DNA from: Pyrus communis
Lineage: Eukaryota > Streptophyta > Magnoliopsida > Rosales > Rosaceae
Assembly: GCF_963583255.1 (NCBI RefSeq)
Contig: NC_084817.1
Span: forward strand, 17,465,989 to 17,529,988
Length of the DNA: 64,000 nucleotides
Direction: 5' to 3'
Shown: positions 1 through 16,800 of the stretch, piece by piece
How the letters are laid out: every line of letters begins with the position of its first letter
Position numbering within the stretch: position 1 is the first letter of the stretch
Notes under the pieces: generated by a model
What the model was told of the DNA's origin: nothing
What the model saw: the letters and a program-made list of their open reading frames with translations, nothing else
The model's database searches: none
Program-made: the position numbers and the translations under genes

Positions 1-1690
1 TAAAAAATGAAGGAAGTTGTCTTCTAAGTTGCTAGAAGATTTGACGCAAGCACAAAGAAAAGATGAAATGGAGATAACATGATAGAAGCTACAAGTTAAA
101 AGTAAAGGAAATAAATAAGTTTTCGTCAAGGAAAGCTTTGTACAGTAATTGAGACGACGATACTGTAGCAGCTTTGATGTTCTGCCTTCGCAGCTTTAAT
201 AGTCCTTCTCCCTTCTTTTTCCACCGAAAGCCTTGCTATTAAGAAAAAGCGAGTTGATTCCAAAGTAGTGGAGGATTGCAGTAAAAGACAAAAAAATGGG
301 CAAGTGTGCTGTAGGGAAGTCAAAGCTGGTAACAAATACAAGACCACCAAGGAGCTACCAATGAAATTGGTAGAGCACTCTAAACTGGTGTTGTTGCGGA
401 ATAAAAATCTGAACCAAAGCTTTCAAATACGAAGCGAGTTGAACTCATAAAACAAAGTTGCCACTCAAAGGGGGTTTATACTGATTAACAATTAATTGGT
501 ATAATTTTCCAAGTGAAGTCAATGGACATGACCTCCAAAGTAAATTCGTCCATTGTATCAGTTGGCAAATAATTGATACAAAATTTCTACAAAGCCAAAT
601 CCAAATCAAAATGGCACAAAGCCACTTCAAATAGCACAAACTTATTCCAAATTTACGAACTACGCCGGTTTGATTTCGTTAAGGATACGTAGACAGTCTG
701 ATATCAAATTTTAGACGCAACCGTGAAACTGAAACGAATCCTTGGTTTATATAAACTAAATTCACTCCTGCTACTTTGATCAAATAAATAATTCTACAAA
801 GAGTAAAAGAGAAGTCTTCAAGCACAAGTTCCTAGACTTCCAATTAATGGATGCTGCTCATGCAACAAAGTTCCTAGTTTTACAGGGAATATTGCTCCAT
901 GTGGGATTGAAGTAAAACAACAATTTTGTATTCACGTGAGCTTTATATTTTTGGACTCCGTGAATAAAAATAAGGTCGGACAACACAAAGTCACGTCAAG
1001 TTTCAAATGGAATGAAACCGTATCAAATGTCAAATGTCACGAAGTCGAAGAAAAATCTCAAATGGCATGAAGTCATATTAAATATCAAACGGCACGAAGC
1101 CGCATCAAGAGTCGAATGGCACGAAGCCACATTTTGCTCCAATGGCTTAAAGTCCTCGCGCTGCATGAACTAAAACTGCACAAGGCATTAAATGCTCCAA
1201 TGACTTAAAGTCCTCGCACGCATCAAATGCTTCAATAGCTCAAAGTCCTCACCTGCACAAGCTAAAACTGCACAAGGCATCAATCGCTCCAATGGCTTAA
1301 AGTCCTCGTCCGCATGAGCTAAAATTGCACAAGGCATTAAATGCTCCTTGCCTGCACAAGCTGAAACTGCACAAGACATCAAACCCCAACAAATATGCAA
1401 GGAACTACGAGTGACTTAATCCCTCAACGAGGGTACGTAGGCAATCTAGGGCTCTACCTAGATGCAGTCACAAAATCAAATAAACACCCAAATTCCCAAG
1501 TTACGATTTATTCATATTAGAATCAAAGGGTATTCCTTTTCCAAAAGAAGGGTTGTAATTAATAAGAATGTAGCCTAGAATGGATCGAACTCAAATTAAC
1601 AAAACCCTCTTCGAAAAAATGAACAAGAATGAAATTGTGTCGAGTGAATTATTTGTTTACATATTGTGTACAAATTTTGCTCAACAATTA
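1..1690. repeat. Retrotransposon-like non-coding DNA with decayed tandem repeats
   Basis: No gene is seen here. From about 1010 to 1130 a unit of roughly 28 bp built around 'ggcacgaagcc' repeats. From about 1137 to 1385 a different unit of about 57 bp ('ctccaatggcttaaagtcct' followed by 'aaaactgcacaaggcat') repeats four to five times with indels. Phrases of the type 'ggtacgtaggcaat' near 680 and 1430 resemble sequence near the ends of plant Ty3/Gypsy elements, so this may be a decayed Gypsy LTR or spacer. No LTR pair or TSD was found. The short ORFs are repeat translations. Confidence 0.5.
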
Positions 1691-1897
1691 TCATGACAAA
1701 TTAAGTTAATCCACAACTGCAAATAAATTTCTGTTTAATCTCGTATGTGAATGTTCCCCATATTCTATGTCATCCGGCCCAGAAACCTACGGTCCTCTCA
1801 CGGACCCGGCCCACAGCCTTCCAGAGTTAATCCCGCTTCTAATAATACCAAGTTACCAACAGTTCCAGAGCCCCTTTCGGCCAACCGACTTAAATTA
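1691..1897 (+). promoter_or_regulatory. Probable promoter and 5' UTR of the MYST acetyltransferase gene
   Basis: Two 'ccggccca' motifs, near 1775 and 1806, match the site II (TGGGCY) element that is frequent upstream of plant housekeeping and growth-related genes. An ATG at 1751 is in frame with the coding exon, but its 49-residue extension is absent from the Arabidopsis proteins as I know them and runs through these motifs. I treat it as leader or promoter DNA. The transcription start is not resolved. Confidence 0.4.
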
Positions 1898-7842
<5,945 letters not shown>

Positions 7843-8577
7843 TCATAAGTAGTCCGCTTCATTCAATACCTGTCAACTTGCTGCTGCTTGTATAAATATA
7901 GACCTAGGCATCAAAAAAAAAAAAATTGAATTTGAATACCAGGCTTGTGTTGTTGACGTGAATGCCTTGGTTAGGGCAATATTGTGATTTGTTATTGTCG
8001 CTTGAAACAGTAACAACATTCACTAGTACAATAATGTGAGTTGTGCTCTAATCAGGTCTTCATTTTGAGGGACCGATGAAGATCAGATGCATGCTAGCTA
8101 CAAAATTACATTAGATTTAAAGGCTAAAATATTTGACAACTTCTTAAGAAGAAAATGAATTCACTAATAGTTCATAAATTTTAATCAAGGGTGGTTACAG
8201 TTCGATTTGGTACAATTTTGAGTGAAAGTGAAATTGAAACAGAAACTTTTTACGGTTTGGTTAGGTGTACTTTTGAAGCCAAAATCGAAATACAGCTAAA
8301 CTGTTCGGTTCAGTTCAGTGTGGTTTTAGTTCGGTTTCAAACAATTTACTAACAAAATGAAAAAAAATTCTATCTTCCTCTCTCTCTGCCCCACCCTCTT
8401 TAACAACATTAGTATTTTTTAAGGAAAAAAATATACAGTTTAAAACCTTATGTCAAACCATTTTGCATATTCAAACTTTCAAGGGACTATGAACCTCCAG
8501 CCAGCCTTCAACATTTACACCTGTATACGCATAAGACAGTCTCATTTTCTACACAAAACATTAATTAATGAACTTAT
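7843..8577. other. 3' flank of the acetyltransferase gene and spacer
   Basis: The first few hundred bases are the likely 3' UTR and polyadenylation region; an A-rich run lies at 7913-7925. Around 8185-8340 there is a degenerate repeat of the type 'ttcggttcagttcagtgtgg', common in plant spacer DNA. No ORF of interest is seen. Confidence 0.4.
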
Positions 8578-8763
8578 GGCAACAATCAGTGCATTGTGTG
8601 GATATTCTGTGAGATGTCCATAACCTGCAAACTTTGGCAGTCTCGGGCACTTGGGGGAATGTTTCATACTGATTTATTTTTTGATGAAACAGAGTTGAAA
8701 CAATTGAGTGAGCTTTCCTGTGGAAGATGGGATGAAATTAGAAATTCTGGTATGGTTAGAAAG

Positions 8764-8960
8764 GAAAGGGATCCTCTCTGGATCCCTTCCATCAAATCTA
8801 CCCAATCACCTAATTCAGGTCCTTGAAATTTGATTTAACGGCTAAAGTTATTATAACTTTTAAAGAGCCCCATGTTTGTAGCCGTTGAATTAAATTTCAA
8901 AGGTACGGATTGGTTGATTAGGTGGATTTGGTGGAAGGAATCCGGAGAGGATCCCTTTCC
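8764..8960. mobile_element. Foldback MITE with 10-bp TSD (MULE-type)
   Basis: A 197-bp element that is almost entirely an inverted repeat, from 'gaaagggatcctctc' to 'gaggatccctttcc'. It is flanked on both sides by the direct repeat GGTTAGAAAG (8754-8763 and 8961-8970). The tandem paralogue has GGTTAGAAAG once, near 11049, and lacks the element, giving a true empty site. The 10-bp TSD fits a Mutator-type transposase acting in trans. No coding capacity. Confidence 0.9.
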
Positions 8961-9065
8961 GGTTAGAAAGCTACTTTTATGGGTCATATGCGCTTTATAT
9001 TTCTTTTTGTCTCGCATCAAGTGCTTTTGCTTATTTCATAAGCAATCTCAAACAAGCTCTAAAAG

Positions 9066-9210
9066 GAGAGATTTTTCATGTATTCGGAACACAAGTCGGT
9101 AACACCACATGTCATCATAATATATGTGGTGAGAATATGTATTTTCAGTATCTCTCTATTATGACACGAAGTGCACTGCTTTATGTTCCAAATGCACTAA
9201 AAAATCTCTC
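9066..9210. mobile_element. Small inverted-repeat MITE (family A), copy in duplication unit 1
   Basis: Termini are 'gagagatttttcatgtattc' at the left and its near reverse complement ending 'aaaaaatctctc' at the right. The centre contains 'tcataatatatgtggtg'. A related element lies at 53466-53636, and the same MITE, split by a later insertion, is in the second duplication unit (11519-15392). It therefore predates the duplication. No clear TSD was identified. Confidence 0.65.
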
Positions 9211-9964
9211 TTAACTGAGCAATCGTTCGTTGATTGCAGAGTGGGATTGTGTTGACTCGTTTCTATAACATTAGTTTTAGGGAGGGATTTTATTGGGATG
9301 AAGATAAATACTACGCTTTGTTCTTGTTGTTGCGCATGAAAACTACGCATGTGGACCGCCCTTAACATAACGGCACTGCCAAGTCCCGAGTCCCGACCAT
9401 TACTTACGAATGAAAAATAAATTTCACCCTGAAACTTCTCGACACAACAACCTTACGAGGAACAGTTACTTGAAACATCGTTCAACCTGTGTGGATGAGT
9501 GGCTCTGGCTCTTCTCATCTCCAATTCTTTTTTACCCCGGCGATTCGGGAGTAATTCCTCAGTTAACAGCGTAACACCATCACATGACTCTGTTCTTCTA
9601 GCCACCACTTAAAATTCTTTTCTATATAAGTTTCCTGCTTTACTACTTCGAACAGAAAGAAGAAAACAAAAGAGAAGGGAGAGAGATCTTCCTAAAAAAA
9701 TATTAAGAATATCAGATGTTGGGGTTTGTCGCTAATTCAAATAAATAAAACATTAGATCAATGAATATTAATGATTCATATAACCAAATATTAGCTCTAC
9801 AAGTATCATAATAGTATCATAATATTATGTCAATACTCATCGGAACACTGAATAATCAATCAAACAATATATCCGAAACTGGGATCCAAAAAAAAAAAAA
9901 AAAAAAAAAATGTACAAGAATATTTTTTTGCCATCCCCTTTTGGTTTTTTTTTTTTTTAACCCA

Positions 9965-10645
9965 TCAAACAGTAATGGATTGGTTTAGATGCCTACGATG
10001 GTGAATCTGTTTAAGCTGCAAACGTTTCAATTCAACCCCACCAGATCTCCTCTTCCAAAGACTCTTCACCTCCTCTTCTTGTTCTTCAGCAGGCTTCTTG
10101 GGCACCCTCTTGATCACAGGCAGAGGAGGATCTAAATCCACTAGGTTAATATTTGCACCATTGTTATTAATCCTGGGCCCACTTCCACCATATTTACTAT
10201 TCACAATCACTTGCCTTCTACTACATCTTGTGGTCGTGTTTGTAGTACTTGTTGTGGTGGTGGCGCCGGCTGCGGCATTAGGGTTGTTGAGGTTTTTGCC
10301 AGAGAAGCGTTTGTTGAGCTTGGAGTACTTGAGGTGGTTGTGGTGGTGGTTGTTGGGGCTGCTGATATTGTCCTTGGAAATAGGGTTTGAGGAGATGGTG
10401 AGTAGTCTATGAGTGGCGAGAGGGGTTGGAAAGCCAGTGACCTTGTTGCTTCTTTTCACTTGGTCCATGCAACTGATTCTTGGGGACAAAGCGTCTTCTT
10501 TTACAGAAGCCGACTTTGGAAGCCTCACATCTTTGATGGATGGTCTCGAACATAACATGGGCAAGAATATGCTTCTCTGATGATTATGCATATGCAGGTT
10601 TTGATTGTGGCGGTGGTGACGGAAGCGGTTGTATTCGCTTGCCAT
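9965..10645 (-). CDS. Uncharacterised basic plant protein, tandem copy 1 (226 residues)
   Basis: I do not recognise a characterised family. The single-exon frame starts MASEYNRF, has a His-rich N-terminus (about 10-25), a conserved-looking CSRPSIKDVRLPKSASVKED segment (about 33-52), a Thr/Asn-rich low-complexity stretch (about 120-140) and a basic C-terminus with SLWKRRSGGVELKRLQ. It has no signal peptide, membrane segment or cysteine pattern. The neighbour at 16117-16800 is a near-identical duplicate, and retention of the frame in both argues for a real coding gene. Upstream on the minus strand lie a CT-rich leader (the GA array at 10733-10775 read in reverse) and a TATA-like 'ttataatatataac' near 10830. 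The frame may be complete as a single exon; splicing cannot be excluded. Confidence 0.7.
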   Translation of the reverse strand: MASEYNRFRHHRHNQNLHMHNHQRSIFLPMLCSRPSIKDVRLPKSASVKEDALSPRISCMDQVKRSNKVTGFPTPLATHRLLTISSNPISKDNISSPNNHHHNHLKYSKLNKRFSGKNLNNPNAAAGATTTTSTTNTTTRCSRRQVIVNSKYGGSGPRINNNGANINLVDLDPPLPVIKRVPKKPAEEQEEEVKSLWKRRSGGVELKRLQLKQIHHRRHLNQSITV

Positions 10646-10713
10646 TTGAATCTCGTCCCACCCTTAGAATATCTCGACTATTCAGCTTCTGAAACTGAGA
10701 AGAGAGATCTTCG

Positions 10714-10714
<1 letters not shown>

Positions 10715-10771
<57 letters not shown>

Positions 10772-10775
10772 GAGG
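10715..10775. repeat. (TA)n(GA)n microsatellite in the 5' leader of copy 1
   Basis: A run of about nine TA units followed by about twenty GA units, with one interruption. On the gene's minus strand it is a CT-rich leader. The duplicate at 16872-16915 has only a shorter, interrupted GA array, so the repeat has diverged since duplication. Confidence 0.9.
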
Positions 10776-10865
10776 GGATAATGAATAAGAAGTGGGGGAG
10801 AGAGAGGGGAAGGCAGTGTTATATATTATAAGATTTGAGGAGGTCTTGTGGTATTCGAAAAATTT

Positions 10866-10912
10866 CTACTTACTTCCAAGTGAAGATAAATAATATCAGA
10901 TCATAGTACTGA
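10866..10912 (-). mobile_element. SINE head fragment at the junction of the two duplication units
   Basis: 'ccaagtgaagataaataata' followed by 'atcatagtactgagtggc' matches the 5' (tRNA-like A-box) end of the SINE at 40930-41100, in the same minus orientation. Body and tail are missing. It occupies the short spacer between the duplication units and is not part of either. Confidence 0.5.
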
Positions 10913-11066
10913 GTGGCACAATCAATGCATTGAATGAGGATATTCTTTGAGATGTCCATAAACTGTAAACTTTGGTAGTCTTGGGTTGAAGGAATGCTTC
11001 ATTTTGATTTATTTTTTGGGATGGGATGAAATTAGAAATTCTTTTGTGGTTAGAAAGCCACTTTTA

Positions 11067-11424
11067 GACTATATTCAAAGGAAATGTCAAATTAAAATTG
11101 ATGGTTGATGTGACAATTTGAAGTTTTATGTCAAATTTTATACTTTACCAACTGAATTGTCAAATTTTATTTTCTTATTTAAATAGAGCTTTAAATTGTT
11201 GTAATTATTACAAAAAAATGATGGAACAAAATTTTTATTGGTTGAAATGTTAGTGAAACAAGAGACCCACCATTAAAATTATTTAAAAATAAATTTGACT
11301 CATAATCACAAAACCTTCAAATCCAATCAGTAAATAACACTTTAGTTATAAAGTTTTTTGATGTAAAAAATGCATAGTGGAACTATGCATTCCACTTAAG
11401 ATTTTGACATCTCCTTCGGAAATG
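11067..11424. mobile_element. MITE of about 358 bp with short TSD
   Basis: The ends carry imperfect inverted repeats: 'ttcaaaggaaatgtcaaa' at the left against 'ttttgacatctccttcggaa' at the right. The flanking direct repeat CTTTTA (11061-11066 and 11425-11430) is present once in the paralogous copy, in 'ctacttttatgggtc' near 8971. No coding capacity; the superfamily is uncertain. Confidence 0.7.
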
Positions 11425-12369
11425 CTTTTATAAGTCATATGCGCTTTAAACATTTTTTCTTGTCTCGCATAAAGTGTTTTTGCTCATTCCATAAGCAAAT
11501 TCAAACAAGCTCTAATATGAGAGATTTTTCAATGTATCTAGAATATAAATGGTGAGAAGATATATTTTTAAGTATTCTTAATTAGGTTCCCATCCCTATT
11601 TTTCCTACTCCATTGATTAAAACCTTATTCAATTTCAATTTTTGATCAAGGTCCTTAGATTTTAATACATGCCATTAATTATTTCAATAATAAAATATTT
11701 TTTATTTCTAAATATATATTCATTTAGTGTTAGAAATGTTACATTTGTTATATTTATATTCATGGATATATTTGTTATCATATATTTTTATTTTTTAGTT
11801 TGTACCCATTTTTAATTTGCAACCCTTTTTTTAATTGGAGAAATTAGGTTCTCATCCTTCCTTTTACTACTCATTTGATTAAAACTTTATTCATTTTCAT
11901 TTTTTGATCAAGGTCCTTGGTATTAATAACATAATTAATTATTTCAATAATAAAATATTTTTTATTTCTAAATATATTCATTTAATGTTAAAAATGTTAC
12001 GATTAGTATTTTTATATTTATGGCTAAATTTTTTATCGTATATTTTTATTTTTAGTTTGTACCCATTTTTAATTTGCAACCCTTTTTTAATTTTTTCCAA
12101 TTTTCTAAATATATTCACAACCATTTTTTTTTTATATAAAATCTATTCAATTTTTTTTCTAATCCATTTTTAAACTTATATGGGTACATTCTTTTTTTTT
12201 TATTTTATTTTATTTGAGAATGTATCCATGTTAAATTTAATCGAAGAAATTTACTAATATTATTAAGCCTAATTTTTTGTTTTTTTTTTTGGTGATTTTG
12301 AAGAATGTACCCATGTTTTGGTACAATAATTTTTTGGTTAATTTTGATGAATGTACCCATGTTTATACA

Positions 12370-14612
12370 TGACACACCCCGACCGAGATCAGGGAGTGCT
12401 GGCCGTCACACGAAGGTGACGTAGCCATGTGCGCGTGCGGAAGCTATTAAGATAGTAAGGTAAAAGTACGAATAACTAAAAACTAGCATACAAAGTACTA
12501 AAACAAGTGCTAGCGTATGTGAGACACAATTTCAGAGCAAATCTACAGCAGTCAAAAAGGAAAGATGCAACATAAATACACCCGAAGGTGACCCTACAAT
12601 GGTGAGTGTCTGTCAGAAATGCCGGGACGCCCTCTGGGAAAAACCACCGAACCTGCTAGACCACTAGAACCTGGAGGGGCGCAAAAACAAAAGCGTGAGT
12701 GGGCAAAAACAAAGCTCTTTGAAAACTCTTTAGCAAAATACATTCTAACCCCTCGCCGTAAAACCTGTATACTTCCCAGAAAATGAACATATATACGTAT
12801 GTATAGATATGCCAATCATGCTCGAAAATATGCCATTCATGCTCGAGAATATGCCGCAACGAAATCTCATAATCAAATGTAAATGCTCAAGCGTAATTCA
12901 CATCAATAGCATACAATCTGACAGCCGGGAGTCACCTAACGTGACCTGTACGGCTGCATATAGAGCTCCAATCTCATCTCAATAACTGAATCTGCACACG
13001 AGTCGGAACCACCTAACGTGGTCTGTACGACAGGCTTGGTGTAATATATATATGTATGCTCTAGTGCTACGATCACGTGAAGCTGGGCGATAAATCGCGG
13101 GTCACCTACAAGTCGGAACCACCTAATGTGGTATGTACGACAGGCCTATGCACCTAACTTGGATCCAAGGCGAGCATGCGGTGCGGGTGAACATACACGT
13201 GAAGGCTATGCCCTAACTCTGGGCGGGAGCACTAACACCGGGGGTGCAGATTATGAGCTCTCTAAGCATCTCAAACTACTACTGCATACAAACATGAATA
13301 CCACTTACCTGGCACTTACCTGTGCGTCCACAGCACCAATACACATATATAAATGTATGCCGCTACTAATGCATGTGATGATGCATAAGTGATAATAATA
13401 AAGTGCATGGCATAAATCAATTACTCTTTTTAATCTATTTCTGGGAATTTAAATGTATATAGGTATATACGGAAAACAAAAGTCCACTCACTGATAAGTG
13501 GAAGGGTCGTAGCCCCCCTGCCTCGAGTGTGTACGCTCGTCCTCGGAATACGTATCACCTATACGCGAAAAAGCTACGAAAACGTTAATTTAAAAGCACA
13601 TAACCTACTTCTCGTAATAACTTCTCATACATTGCTCAAAATGGACAATTGAATATACCAACGTGCTCTACACAACCTCAGGATCACACCCATATTTTTA
13701 AAATAATTTTTGGACCCCGCACGCGCCCCCACGCGCCTGAATAGGCACGGACCTACGCGCCCCCCACGCGCGGCCACGTGCCATGCACACTGACGGCGTC
13801 AACTGACGCCGTCAGGAATATTCCGTTAAACTGACGGAATATTCCGTTAAACTTAACTGACGCCGTCACTGCCGTTAGGAATATTCCGTTAAACTTAACG
13901 GAATATTCTCCTTTCTTCTCCGGCGAGACTCCGGCGCCGGAAAACTGGGAAAATTTCAAACTTAGTTTTCTCCTTCGTTTTTCAACCATTTTTCACGATC
14001 TTTATACCAAAATGAAGCTTAGGACTAGTAGAATCACGATAGGCTAGTTTTAAGGCCTAAAAATTAAGGAATTATACCTGCAACAACGATCCAAGTTCGG
14101 CCAACTTTGAACAGGACGATCCCGACGTCCAAACTCGTCCAACGAAACACTCCCAAGCTCCTGGGAACCTCACTAAGACATCTACAAGCTTAGAAATTCC
14201 AAAAACAGGCTAGTTTAAGGTTTGCATGAATAGTAACTAAAACGGACATGGCGATATCGACGTGAAAACGTCGAAGTTCTTACCTGAAAATGGCACCACT
14301 GGACTCCTCTCAGCCTCACGAGCACGAGGGTGGTCTTGGTTTCTTGATTTGTGAAGGTTTGAGTATATTTGTGTGTGTGTCCGTATGTTGAAGAAGAAGA
14401 AGAAGAAGAACTCGGGGAGAGAGAGAGAGAGAGAGACAGAGAAGACAGAGAAGAGACAAAGAGTGAGGGAATCCCGGGAGAAAAAGAGAGGGTATGAGTG
14501 TGTGTGGTCCTACAACACCACACTACACAACACTAAGCGTAAACGAGTAAATTAGGGGTAAAATCGTAAATTCCCATGTACGTTAAAATGAAACTTGGGA
14601 CGGGATGTCACA
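12370..14612. mobile_element. Solo LTR, 2243 bp, with perfect 5-bp TSD
   Basis: Begins TGACACACCCCGACC, ends GGGATGTCACA, and is bounded by ATACA at 12365-12369 and 14613-14617. TG/CA ends plus a 5-bp TSD are diagnostic of LTR-retrotransposon integration; no second LTR, primer site or polymerase is present, so it is a solo LTR (a very short non-autonomous element is the alternative). Inside are two copies of an 'agtcggaaccacctaa' unit (about 12991 and 13110), a palindromic block (13788-13910), and GAA and GA arrays near 14390-14470. The minus-strand frames at 13753-13989 and 14215-14523 are compositional. Orientation is unresolved. Confidence 0.85.
13788..13910. repeat. Palindromic repeat block inside the solo LTR
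   Basis: Contains inverted copies of GACGGCGTCA/TGACGCCGTC separated by two bases, a second TGACGCCGTC copy, and four copies of GGAATATTCC. 'ttccgttaaacttaacggaa' is itself an inverted repeat. It lies in GC-rich sequence unlike its AT-rich surroundings. Confidence 0.85.
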
Positions 14613-16116
14613 ATACACACACACAATAGTATATTTATATTTTAATATTTTTAATCCCATAAATTATGGTTTTTTTATTTAAAATCTCATTAATATAAAC
14701 AACTATAAATTTCAATTTTTAATTTAAAAAAATATAGTAACGTACATAGAAATAAATTATCACATTAATTTCAGGGACTTGGATCAAAAATTGAAAGCCA
14801 ACAAGGTTTTAGTCAAAAAAATTTCATAGCTAGGGACCGCATCCAAAGTCTACCTTTTTAATTTGTACCAATTTTCTTTTTAGTCTTAATTTGTACCCAT
14901 ATATTAATTCATTTTTGTGCCCATATTTTTTAAACTTTTATTTGTATTTGTATCCATATTTTTAATTTATTTGTATCCATTTTTAATTTTGCTAAATGTA
15001 CCTATGATAATTATATGTATTTATTTTATCTTTTAAAATATATCAATAGTTAATTTTTAAAATATGTTAATAATTATTCGGGTACATTATTTTTTTGCTA
15101 TAATTTTCTGAAGAACAATATTACTCTAAATTTGATTTTTAAGTATTTATTATATTTAAAAATATTGTTTGAATTTTCATAATTTGTGGGACATTAAATG
15201 CATAAATGTATGAATTAAATAACTTAAATGAGGCTAAGAACCTCGATCAAAATATTTAAATAAACACGGTTTCAGTCTAACAATTAGGTTGATTAGGGAT
15301 CGGAACCAAAATGACCCTTTTAAGTATCTCTCCATTTGTATTATGACACGGAGTATATGACTTTATGTTCCAAATGCACTAAAAAATCTCTCTTAACTGG
15401 CCAATCGTTCGTTGATTGCAGAGTGGGATTGTGTTGACTCGTTCCCATAATATAAGTTTTAGGGAAGGATTTTATTGGTATGAAGATAAATACTATGCTT
15501 TGTTCTTGTTGTTGCGCATGAAAACTACGCATGTGGACCGCCCTTAACACAATGGCACTGCCAAGTCCCGAATACCGGCCATGACTTACGAATAAAAAGT
15601 AGATTTCACCATCAAACTTCTCGACATAACAACCTTACGAGGAACAGTTACTTGAAACATCGTTCAACTTGTGTGGATGATGAGTGGATCTGGTCTTCTC
15701 ATCTCCGGTTCCTTTTTACCTCGGCGATTCGGAGTAATTCGTCAGTTAACAGCGTAACACCATCACATGACTCTGTTCTTCTAGCCACCACTTAAAATTC
15801 TTCTCTGTATAAGTTTCGTGCTTTACTACTTTGAACAAAAAGAAGAAAAACAAAAGAAAGGGGAGAGAGATCATCCTAAAAATATTAAGAATATCAGATG
15901 GTGGGGTATATCGCTAATTCAAATAAATAAAAGATTAGATCAATAATACTAATGATTCATATAACTAAATATTAGCCCCACAAGTATCTTAATATTATGT
16001 CACTACTCATCGGAACAGTGAATAAGCAATAAAAAATATATCCAAATTTGGGATCCAAAACAAAAAAAAATGTACAAGAATATATTTTCAGAATCCCCTT
16101 TTGGCTTTTTTACCCA

Positions 16117-16800
16117 TCAAACAGTAATGGATTGATTTAGATGCCTACGATGGTGAATCTGTTTAAGCTGCAAACGTTTCAATTCAACCCCACCAGATCT
16201 CCTCTTCCAAAGACTCTTCACCTCCTCTTCTTGTTCTTCAGCAGGCTCCTTGAGCACCCTCTTTATCACAGGCAGAGGAGGATCTAAATCCACTAGGTTA
16301 ATATTTGCACCAATGTTACTACTCCCGGGCCCACTTCCACCATTTTTACTATTCACAATCACTTGCCTTCTACTACATCTTGTGGTGGTGTTTCTAGTGG
16401 TTGTTGTGGTAGTGGCGGCGGCTGCGGCATTAGGGTTGTTGAGGTTTTTGCCAGAGAAGCGCTTCTTGAGCTTGGAGTACTTGAGGTGGTTGTGGTGGTG
16501 GTTGTTGGGGCTGCTGATATTGTCCTTGGAATTAGGGTTTGAGGAGATGGTGAGTAGTCTATGAGTGGCGAGAGGGGTTGGAAAGCCAGTGACCTTGTTG
16601 CTTCTTTTCACTTGGCCCATGCAACTGATTCTTGGGGACAAAGCGTCTTCTTTTACAGAAGCCGACTTTGGAAGCCTCACATCTTTGATGGATGGTCTCG
16701 AACATAACATGGGCAAGAATGTGCATCTCTGATGATTATGCATATGCAGATTTTGACTGTGGCGGTGGTGGTGATGGAAGCGGCTGTATTCGCTTGCCAT
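16117..16800 (-). CDS. Uncharacterised basic plant protein, tandem copy 2 (227 residues)
   Basis: Paralogue of 9965-10645 with the same start (MASEY), the same CSRPSIKDVRLPKSASVKED segment and the same QSITV end. Differences concentrate in the His-rich N-terminus (one extra His), the Thr/Asn low-complexity stretch (TTTTTTRNTTTR against TTTTSTTNTTTR) and scattered substitutions; there is no frameshift or stop. Such a pattern suggests constraint on the remainder. Both copies keep a TATA-like element and a CT-rich leader upstream, so both could be transcribed. Function unknown. Confidence 0.7.
   Translation of the reverse strand: MASEYSRFHHHHRHSQNLHMHNHQRCTFLPMLCSRPSIKDVRLPKSASVKEDALSPRISCMGQVKRSNKVTGFPTPLATHRLLTISSNPNSKDNISSPNNHHHNHLKYSKLKKRFSGKNLNNPNAAAAATTTTTTRNTTTRCSRRQVIVNSKNGGSGPGSSNIGANINLVDLDPPLPVIKRVLKEPAEEQEEEVKSLWKRRSGGVELKRLQLKQIHHRRHLNQSITV

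Larger units (their letters stand above)
8578..10862. repeat. Tandem segmental duplication, copy 1
   Basis: Matches 10913-16995 in order and orientation once later insertions in that copy are removed. Shared landmarks are the 'gagatgtccata' segment (8608 and 10950), the 'ggttagaaag' site (8754 and 11049), the 'gtcatatgcgcttta' segment (8983 and 11435), the 'gaaaactacgcatgtggacc' segment (9338 and 15520) and the complete minus-strand gene. The duplication ends just upstream of the gene, after the 'gatttgaggaggtcttgtgg' segment. Confidence 0.85.
11576..15318. mobile_element. MULE-like non-autonomous element with 9-bp TSD, host of a solo LTR
   Basis: Flanked by TTTAAGTAT on both sides (11567-11575 and 15319-15327); the paralogous empty site in copy 1 reads TTTCAGTAT. 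The termini are inverted relatives ('ggttcccatccc' near the left end, 'gggatcggaacc' at the right). Without the 2.24-kb solo LTR and its TSD the element is about 1.5 kb of very AT-rich DNA. It includes an internal direct duplication of about 260 bp (about 11587-11835 and 11845-12100). The AT-rich ORF at 11904-12173 is compositional. Confidence 0.75.

Noticed and set aside
1010..1385. CRISPR-like array
   Set aside because: Repeats are degenerate, spacers are not unique or of equal length, and the DNA is plant nuclear.
1751..1897. N-terminal extension of the acetyltransferase from the ATG at 1751
   Set aside because: The start at 1898 gives exactly the length of the Arabidopsis proteins; the extension is low in similarity and overlaps promoter-like site II motifs.
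10098..10412. Hydrophobic plus-strand ORFs at 10098-10412 and 16250-16564
   Set aside because: They are antisense shadows of the two paralogous genes; Leu/Val richness comes from antisense Asn/His/Thr codons.
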